Under the pieces are notes generated by a model. It worked only from the letters and a program-made list of their open reading frames with translations. It was not told the origin of the DNA and made no database searches. A DNA stretch of 28,666 nt from an uncultured Kineothrix sp. Its GTDB lineage: Bacteria; Bacillota; Clostridia; Lachnospirales; Lachnospiraceae. Each line of letters starts with the position of its first letter. Position 1 is the first letter of the stretch. The position numbers and the translations under genes are program-made. Location: NCBI GenBank assembly GCA_910587275.1, contig CAJUMD010000037.1, positions 1 to 28,666 of the forward strand, written 5' to 3'. Shown piece after piece: positions 23,854 to 28,666 of this stretch.

Positions 23854-24738
23854 TTACACCAAGCCAAAATCCTTAAGTGCCTTTTCCAGTTTCGGCACGT
23901 TCGCTTCGTCCATATCGGATAACGGCATACGCAGGGTTCCTGCACCCATCCCCATCAGGTTCAGCGCCTTTTTCACCGGAATCGGGTTTACTTCACAGAA
24001 CAGGGCGCTGCACAAATCCAAAGCCTTTAACTGCAAAGCGCAGCTTCCCGCCACATCGCCGGCAAAAAACTTCGCGCAGATTTCATGGGTTTCCTTCGGC
24101 GCCACATTGGAAAGTACGGAAATCACACCCTTACCGCCTAAAGAAAGCAGCGGCACAATCTGGTCGTCGTTACCGGAATAAAGATCCACTTTACCGTCCG
24201 CCAACGCCATTAATTTTGCCACCTGTGAAATATTGCCGCTTGCCTCTTTCACGCCCACGATATTCTCCACTTCGGTACACAGCTTCACCACGGTTTCCGG
24301 CAGAATATTGCATCCCGTCCTGCCGGGCACGTTATAAAGGATGACAGGAATCCGTATGGAATCCGCAATAGTCTTAAAATGACCGTAAAGTCCTTTTTGG
24401 GTCGCTTTATTATAGTAAGGCGTTACCAAAAGGACGGCATCCGCCCCCGCCTTTTCCGCTTCTTTTGACAAATATACCGCCGTCTGCGTACAATTGGACC
24501 CGGTCCCTGCCACTACGGGCACACGTCCCGCCACCTTCTCCACGCAGAACTTAATCACATCCAAGTGTTCCTCATGGGTCAGTGTGGAAGCCTCCCCGGT
24601 AGTTCCGCATACGATAATCGCATCCGTCCCGTTTTTTACCTGAAATTCCACCAATTCCGCAAACTTCCCGTAATCCACATCCCCGTTTTCCTGAAAAGGT
24701 GTAACGATTGCCACACCCGCGCCCGTAAAAACAGCCAT
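23854..24738 (-). CDS. dapA: 4-hydroxy-tetrahydrodipicolinate synthase
   Basis: A 294-residue (beta-alpha)8 aldolase condensing pyruvate with aspartate semialdehyde, the entry step to diaminopimelate and lysine. K164 in VGVKEASGN forms the Schiff base. TPYYN, LYNVPGRTG and CGTTGEAS carry the other active-site residues. AAGGAGGAA precedes the ATG at 24738. It is first in the dapA-dapB-fbp operon and is controlled by the lysine riboswitch upstream. Confidence 0.97.
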   Translation of the reverse strand: MAVFTGAGVAIVTPFQENGDVDYGKFAELVEFQVKNGTDAIIVCGTTGEASTLTHEEHLDVIKFCVEKVAGRVPVVAGTGSNCTQTAVYLSKEAEKAGADAVLLVTPYYNKATQKGLYGHFKTIADSIRIPVILYNVPGRTGCNILPETVVKLCTEVENIVGVKEASGNISQVAKLMALADGKVDLYSGNDDQIVPLLSLGGKGVISVLSNVAPKETHEICAKFFAGDVAGSCALQLKALDLCSALFCEVNPIPVKKALNLMGMGAGTLRMPLSDMDEANVPKLEKALKDFGLV

Positions 24739-24824
24739 ACCTATTTCCTCCTTCTTTTCCTATAAACCATCCGCAGGCACCCGTCGGCTCTGCTGACATC
24801 CTTCCTTTGGGTGCCCGTGTGCAT

Positions 24825-24858
24825 AAAAACAACCGGCACAGGTCATGCGCCGGCTGTT
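24825..24858 (-). terminator. Riboswitch expression-platform terminator before dapA
   Basis: On the minus strand AACAGCCGGC pairs with GCCGGTTGTT (one G-U) across an 11-nt loop and is followed by TTTAT. It lies 26 bases past the riboswitch core and about 90 bases before the dapA ATG. Downstream a further stem, GGCACCC with GGGTGCC (24776-24782 with 24809-24815), lies close to the ribosome binding site. Confidence 0.8.
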
Positions 24859-24883
24859 TGATTACCCCAAATACAAATAATCC

Positions 24884-25050
24884 CGGATAGCGCCCCATCT
24901 GCCGATGACAGTCATACAGCTCTTAACTGTATACCCAAGGACATAACGCGAGGGTGTCATGCCCCTTCGGCGTCTTTTCCTTTCTTTTTCCTTCCCCTGT
25001 GCCCTCCACATCCGGAAAATTACTGATAAAAAACGCAACCTCTATCTCTA
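24884..25050 (-). ncRNA. Lysine riboswitch (L box)
   Basis: The minus-strand leader shows the conserved L-box blocks in order: GATAGAGGTTGCG, ATCAGTAA, TGGAGGG, GACGCCGAAGGGGC, CTTGGGT, AGCTGTATGACTGTCA and GGGCGCTATC. P1 forms from GATAG near 25046 and CTATC near 24886. Together with the terminator downstream this is an OFF switch: lysine binding ends transcription before dapA. Confidence 0.93.
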
Positions 25051-25062
25051 ACTTATGAAGTT

Positions 25063-25091
25063 ATCATATCATTGTACCGTTTTACTGTCAA
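25063..25091 (-). promoter_or_regulatory. Strong promoter of the lysine-riboswitch operon
   Basis: Minus strand consensus TTGACA (25091-25086), 17 nt, TATGAT (25068-25063). The start near 25056 falls just before the riboswitch P1 stem. Confidence 0.8.
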
Positions 25092-25145
25092 TCTTTGATT
25101 TTATTTTTCCACGCAAATCCATGCCCCGGTACCTTTTCGGTCCGT

Positions 25146-25637
25146 TTAGCGGCCCACCGTCTCGAACTTTGTCACCTCGTCCGCCAAAGCACACACCCCG
25201 TCGTTTAACGCGATTCCCGTCATGATGATGTCCGTTTCCGCATCGCTTCTTGTTTCCAGCAGGTTCTTCAAGTCTTCCACCGTAATAATCCGGTTATCAA
25301 TCAGCCCAAGCACCTCATCCAAAATCAACAGGTCACACTCCCCCGTCGTCAGCACTTTCTTCGCAAAATTCAATCCGTTTTTGATATTGCTGATTTCTTC
25401 TTCCTTCTGTTCTTTTGTAAGCTCCGCAAAATCTTCCCCTGATTTTTCAAAACGGAATAATTTGATTTCCGGTTCCAGCCTTCTTAAAAACTCGGATTCC
25501 TCCAAACCCTTCCCCTTCAAAAACTGGATGATTACCACACTTTTGCCGCAGCACGCCACCGATACCGCCCTGCCTAACGCCGCCGGCGTCTTTCCGTGAC
25601 CGTCGCCACTGTAAATATGTATCATTCCTCTTTTCAT
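25146..25637 (-). CDS. Cob(I)yrinic acid a,c-diamide adenosyltransferase-like protein
   Basis: A 163-residue P-loop protein of the CobO/BtuR family, which transfers the adenosyl group of ATP to corrinoid cobalt to make coenzyme B12. MIHIYSGDGHGKTPAALG holds the Walker A (residues 11-18), VVIIQFLKGKG follows, and LLILDEVLGLID is the Walker B region with the DEV motif. The end, DEVTKFETVGR, stops shortly after the last core strand, about 12-15 residues before the usual C-terminus, which normally carries a HPYxxG-like segment. No other cobalamin gene is nearby. AGGAG precedes the ATG at 25637 and a promoter lies at 25675. Confidence 0.85.
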   Translation of the reverse strand: MKRGMIHIYSGDGHGKTPAALGRAVSVACCGKSVVIIQFLKGKGLEESEFLRRLEPEIKLFRFEKSGEDFAELTKEQKEEEISNIKNGLNFAKKVLTTGECDLLILDEVLGLIDNRIITVEDLKNLLETRSDAETDIIMTGIALNDGVCALADEVTKFETVGR

Positions 25638-25674
25638 ATCCGGCTCCTAATGTATTTTTTACGACATATGGCAT

Positions 25675-25703
25675 ATCATAGCACAAAAATGCGTCAGAAG
25701 CAA
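25675..25703 (-). promoter_or_regulatory. Promoter of the adenosyltransferase gene
   Basis: Minus strand TTGCTT (25703-25698), 17 nt, TATGAT (25680-25675), about 38 nt before the start codon. Confidence 0.6.
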
Positions 25704-25773
25704 CCGTTTTATCCATTTTTACGCCGCAGGCACGGCAATCCGGTGCATTCCGCCCCGGAACTTCCCCGTTTTT

Positions 25774-26403
25774 TCAGTCTTCCATCAGTTCCAGCTTGCT
25801 TACCGAAACCTCATAGGCAACTCTTTTTTCCAACTGCTCCTCGGATATTTTTTTCATATATTCCCTGCTTTGTATCCTGCCCCATACGGCGCACCTTGCG
25901 CCGACTTCAAAATTGCTGGCAAACCGGGCGTTCCTCCCCCAGCAGATGCACGGAATGTAATCCGATTTGCCGTAAGGTCTGTTCACCGCCAACAGCAGGT
26001 CCGCAATTTCCCTTCCCAAAGGCGTTTTCCGGTAAATCGGCTCCTTGCAGATATACCCGTCCAAAAATATCTGGTTGGATTTCGTATTTTCCCCGATTTC
26101 CTCCACAAATTCGATTTCCCGCGCAAATACGGAAAGCACCAGCTTATTCTTCCTTTCCTCATGTCGGTTATAGGAACGGAACTGACCGTTCACCACTATG
26201 TACATACCTTTATAATCCCCGTTTACATCAAGAAGTCTCTCCGATACCATGAGTGGGATGATATCAATGGAATCGCTCAGGCGCTCCACGCTCACGTCCA
26301 CCATATAAAAACCTTCGCCATAAATTTCATGGCTGAAAGTAAAATCGCTCACGATTTCTCCCATAATTACCACTTGGTTATTTTCAATTACCTTATCTGT
26401 CAT
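25774..26403 (-). CDS. SSB-like protein with two OB folds
   Basis: A 209-residue protein that looks like two SSB-type OB domains in one chain. The first (about 8-105) has VVIMGEIVSDFTFSHEIYGE, FYMVDVSVERLS and GMYIVVNGQFRSY; the second (about 115-200) has FLDGYICKEPIYRKTPLGRE, DLLLAVNRPYGKSDYIPC and WGRNARFASNFEVGARCAVW. The second is closer to classical SSB. The acidic C-terminal tip of canonical SSB is reduced to LELMED. Binding to single-stranded DNA is probable, but it is a paralogue rather than the main replicative SSB. The ATG at 26403 has AAGGGAG 10 nt upstream; the open extension to 26475 has no such site. Confidence 0.75.
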   Translation of the reverse strand: MTDKVIENNQVVIMGEIVSDFTFSHEIYGEGFYMVDVSVERLSDSIDIIPLMVSERLLDVNGDYKGMYIVVNGQFRSYNRHEERKNKLVLSVFAREIEFVEEIGENTKSNQIFLDGYICKEPIYRKTPLGREIADLLLAVNRPYGKSDYIPCICWGRNARFASNFEVGARCAVWGRIQSREYMKKISEEQLEKRVAYEVSVSKLELMED

Positions 26404-26463
26404 TCTTAGTTCTCCCTTCTTACATTTTAAGAATTTTTTCCCGTAATGTAATACTAATATACC

Positions 26464-26525
26464 GCATTTTTCCAAAAAAAGAACCTGTAAGGCACCGCGC
26501 TATGCGTGGATTTTTGGAAAAATGC
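26464..26525. repeat. 15-bp perfect inverted repeat upstream of the SSB-like gene
   Basis: GCATTTTTCCAAAAA (26464-26478) and its exact complement (26511-26525) are separated by 32 nt, themselves partly self-complementary. It lies in the 330-base spacer between the divergent SSB-like and SulP genes. The arms are AT-rich with a GG/CC core. It could be a cruciform or attenuator, or the ends of a small miniature element. Confidence 0.65.
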
Positions 26526-26541
26526 CGGATTTATGGGGGTT

Positions 26542-26658
26542 ATGGCAGATAAATATTTATTATCCTTATCACCGGTTCCTACGTTTCAAAAAACTATGCC
26601 ACAAGGTATCCCTGCCTGCGGAAGGATTGGTACGGCCACAGAACAGGCCGTTTCGTAA
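26542..26658 (+). CDS. Possible small ORF before sulP
   Basis: A 38-codon frame from ATG 26542 to TAA 26656, beginning MADKYLLSLSPVPTFQKTMP and ending TATEQAVS, with GGGGGTT immediately upstream of the ATG. It has no similarity I recognise and no obvious promoter. It may be a gene scrap rather than a real peptide. The remainder of 26526-26670 shows nothing else. Confidence 0.2.
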   Translation: MADKYLLSLSPVPTFQKTMPQGIPACGRIGTATEQAVS

Positions 26659-26670
26659 GACAAATTTTCC

Positions 26671-26699
26671 TTGAAAAAAACGGAATTTTGGAATATGAT
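26671..26699 (+). promoter_or_regulatory. Sigma-A promoter of the SulP gene
   Basis: TTGAAA (26671-26676), 17 nt, TATGAT (26694-26699). Transcription starts near 26706. It overlaps the upstream codons of the open frame and so shows that translation begins at the ATG at 26734. Confidence 0.7.
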
Positions 26700-26733
26700 G
26701 AAAGAAAAATTTTCAACTTACAGGGAGATTCTG

Positions 26734-28386
26734 ATGGAAAAATTAAAACCAAAGCTGTTTTCAGTAATGAAAACATACACGAAAGAGCAATTTATTAAGG
26801 ATGTCATAGCCGGCATTATTGTTGCGATTATCGCGCTGCCGCTGTCGATTGCGCTTGCGCTCGCATCGGGCGTCGGACCGGAACAGGGGATATATACGGC
26901 GATTACCGCAGGTTTTCTGATTTCCTTTTTTGGCGGCAGCCGCGTACAGATTGCGGGGCCCACTGCGGCATTTGCCACCATCGTTGCGGGCATTGTCGCC
27001 CAAAAGGGGATGGACGGGCTGATACTGGCGACAGTTCTTGCGGGTATTATCCTTGCCGTGATGGGCTTTTTAAGACTGGGCAATTTAATAAAATATATCC
27101 CGTATACGATTACAACGGGATTTACGGCGGGGATTGCGGTGACCATCGCCATCGGTCAGATCAAGGACTTTTTGGGTCTGACCTACCCTGCCGGTACCGT
27201 CACGATTGAGACAATGGAAAAGCTCAGGGCGGTTATACATCATATAACCACAATCAACTGGCAGGCGTTGGCGGTCGGTTTGGTCTGCCTTGCGATACTG
27301 GTCATATGGCCGTATATCAACAAGACCATACCCGGGTCTTTACTGGCTGTCATTGCGGGCATCCTGATGGTACAGCTTTTACATATGGAAGTCAATACCA
27401 TCGGCGATTTGTATGAAATCAGCAACAAACTGCCAAGTCTGCACGTGCCTTCCTTTACCTTAAAAGATATCGGCGATATCATTCCGGATGCCTTTACCAT
27501 AGCTATTTTGGCAGCCATTGAATCCCTGCTCTCCTGTGTGGTGGCAGACAGCATGATTAATTCCAAGCACCGCTCTAACATGGAGTTAATCGCGCAGGGC
27601 ATCGGCAATATCGGTTCGGCGCTGTTTGGCGGGATTCCCGCTACGGGAGCCATTGCAAGGACGGCAGCGAACATCAAAAACGGCGGGCGCACACCGATAG
27701 CGGGGATTGTCCACTCCATTACGCTGATATTGATTCTGGTGGTGCTGATGCCTTATGCAGCGCTGATTCCCATGCCGTGTATTGCGGCGATTCTGTTTAT
27801 GGTGGCTTATAATATGTGCGGCTGGCGGGCATTTGTCAGTCTGTGCAAATCCTCGCCCAAAAGCGATATCCTCGTATTGGTGCTCACCTTTATTCTGACG
27901 GTAGTCTTTGACCTTGTGGTGGCAATAGAGGTCGGCATCCTGCTTGCTGCAGTTCTCTTTATGAAACGCATGAGCGAGGTAACGGAGGTAGAGGGCTGGC
28001 GTTATGTGGACGATGATGAGGACCCCGACAGCATTTCCCTGCGGGTGGTACCGGAGCATACGCTTGTCTATGAAATTTCAGGTCCGATGTTCTTTGCCGC
28101 AGCGGACAAGATTTTAACGATTTCGGTAAAAGAAGATACAAAATGCCTGATTCTGCGGATGCGGAGTGTGAATGCGATTGATGCGACAGCAATGCATTCC
28201 CTGGAGCAGCTCCATGAAAAATATGAAAAGAAAGGAATCCGGATTGTTTTCTCCCATGTGAACGGACAGCCAAAAAAAGTCATGGACAAGGCGGGTTTTA
28301 CGCAGCGCATTGGGGAAGAAAATTTCTGTGCACATATTGACGATGCCCTGGAACGCGCGGCGAAACTTGCAGCAAAATCCTCCTAA
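26734..28386 (+). CDS. SulP family inorganic anion transporter with STAS domain
   Basis: A 550-residue membrane transporter of the SLC26/SulP family (sulfate, bicarbonate or other anions, usually with H+ or Na+). The membrane domain (about 20-410) has the signatures DVIAGIIVAIIALPLSIALA, GPEQGIYTAITAGFLISFFGG, IAGPTAAFATIV and YIPYTITTGFTAGIAV. The cytoplasmic C-terminus (about 430-545) is a STAS domain (HTLVYEISGPMFFAAADKI, RMRSVNAIDATAMHSLEQLH). The open frame begins at a TTG at 26671, but the promoter lies there and GGGAG precedes the ATG at 26734. The anion cannot be told from sequence. It is monocistronic. Confidence 0.92.
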   Translation: MEKLKPKLFSVMKTYTKEQFIKDVIAGIIVAIIALPLSIALALASGVGPEQGIYTAITAGFLISFFGGSRVQIAGPTAAFATIVAGIVAQKGMDGLILATVLAGIILAVMGFLRLGNLIKYIPYTITTGFTAGIAVTIAIGQIKDFLGLTYPAGTVTIETMEKLRAVIHHITTINWQALAVGLVCLAILVIWPYINKTIPGSLLAVIAGILMVQLLHMEVNTIGDLYEISNKLPSLHVPSFTLKDIGDIIPDAFTIAILAAIESLLSCVVADSMINSKHRSNMELIAQGIGNIGSALFGGIPATGAIARTAANIKNGGRTPIAGIVHSITLILILVVLMPYAALIPMPCIAAILFMVAYNMCGWRAFVSLCKSSPKSDILVLVLTFILTVVFDLVVAIEVGILLAAVLFMKRMSEVTEVEGWRYVDDDEDPDSISLRVVPEHTLVYEISGPMFFAAADKILTISVKEDTKCLILRMRSVNAIDATAMHSLEQLHEKYEKKGIRIVFSHVNGQPKKVMDKAGFTQRIGEENFCAHIDDALERAAKLAAKSS

Positions 28387-28390
28387 ACAC

Positions 28391-28411
28391 AACATTTTGG
28401 TCTGAAATGTT
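28391..28411 (+). terminator. Weak hairpin after the SulP gene
   Basis: AACATTT (28391-28397) pairs with AAATGTT (28405-28411) over 7 nt, four bases past the stop. The stem is AT-rich and followed by ATGTTT, so it is a poor intrinsic terminator. Confidence 0.4.
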
Positions 28412-28473
28412 ATGTTTAAATGCGGACGCGCGGGAGGGAGTTCTTTGGGGGACGGCGGCAGCAGGATTGCCCA

Positions 28474-28666
28474 TCCCGGTTTTTTCGTGCTTCGTTTTCG
28501 GCGGGAGTTTCTTGGCAGAATGCGGATACCTAAGGGAAACCGGACAAGGAGGTCCGGTTTAGCCCGATGCGGCAAGGATGCCGCTTGAGGGCGTCCCGCA
28601 GCCTGTGGAAACCATGCCATTCTGCTTAGAAACTCCCAGCCGAAATAAGTGCACGGAAAACCGGGA
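28474..28666. repeat. Long imperfect inverted repeat enclosing GGA-loop hairpins
   Basis: Arms 28474-28522 and 28618-28666 pair over about 49 nt with few bulges: TCCCGG..TTTT with AAAACCGGGA, CGTGC with GCACG, TTTCGGC with GCCGAAA, GGGAGTTTCT with AGAAACTCCC, GCAGAATG with CATTCTGC. Inside are AAACCGGAC/GTCCGGTTT (28537-28545 with 28552-28560, loop AAGGAG) and GCGGCA/TGCCGC (28569-28574 with 28579-28584, loop AGGA). The right arm runs off the window. No plausible gene lies here; the reading frames are reflections of the repeat. It is either a structured RNA of about 200 nt or a miniature mobile/repetitive element. Confidence 0.7.

Noticed and set aside
28114..28620. Minus-strand 168-codon open frame at the right edge
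   Set aside because: It runs through the inverted repeat and antisense to the SulP C-terminus; Arg/Pro-rich and without a ribosome binding site.
28474..28666. Retron msr/msd or group II intron
   Set aside because: Inverted arms alone are insufficient: no reverse transcriptase is in the window and no domain V-like sequence is visible; the right flank is missing.

Overview
The window looks like chromosomal core DNA of a low-to-mid GC anaerobic Clostridia, most likely a Lachnospiraceae-like Firmicute. The evidence is the gene set (class III fructose-1,6-bisphosphatase, independent phosphoglycerate mutase, ZapA with a coiled-coil tail, a NiaR repressor, a NusG-II/Gx pair, a J-domain/TPR giant), strong AGGAGG-type ribosome binding sites, and sigma-A promoters of the TTGAAA-17-TATACT type in front of many genes. 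All genes are on the minus strand except a cold-shock gene, a small lipoprotein and a SulP transporter. I see no tRNA, rRNA, CRISPR array, transposase or prophage gene.

Region by region. 1-3700: a 1188-residue J-domain/TPR protein with its own promoter. 3700-4440: a decayed patch holding a C-terminal scrap of an unknown gene and a pseudogene of the tocopherol-cyclase-like family with two internal deletions. 4690-15191: a long minus-strand run, read in the order NusG-II protein, Gx-family membrane protein, ruvA, ruvB, zapA, a U32 peptidase-like RNA hydroxylation protein, a SEDS (FtsW/RodA) glycosyltransferase, a class B PBP and gpmI. It combines recombination repair, cell division and wall synthesis, with internal promoters before zapA and gpmI. 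15494-16684: a bactofilin paired with a membrane-anchored M23-type protein that lacks the catalytic histidines. 16908-18658: niaR and, downstream, an orphan PfoR-like PTS IIC protein with its own promoter and NiaR-operator-like repeats. 18690-18950: a dense array of perfect hairpins between niaR and the divergent cold-shock gene, possibly a small RNA or leader. 19484-20915: a eukaryotic-type HisA divergent from a Thr/Asn/Gly-rich lipoprotein. 21075-25091: a lysine riboswitch with terminator in front of dapA-dapB-fbp. 25146-26403: a cobalamin adenosyltransferase and a double-OB SSB-like protein. 26734-28386: a SulP anion transporter. 28474-window end: a long imperfect inverted repeat enclosing two hairpins with AAGGA loops.

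Functionally most of the window is housekeeping: wall elongation/division (SEDS, PBP, ZapA, bactofilin/M23), Holliday junction processing, lysine/diaminopimelate supply under lysine control, NAD-precursor regulation, and glycolysis/gluconeogenesis. The less explained parts are the NiaR-linked PTS IIC protein, the inactive M23/bactofilin pair, the hairpin array at 18.7-18.9 kb and the structured element at the right edge. All functional names rest on my recognition of motifs and families; no database search was run.
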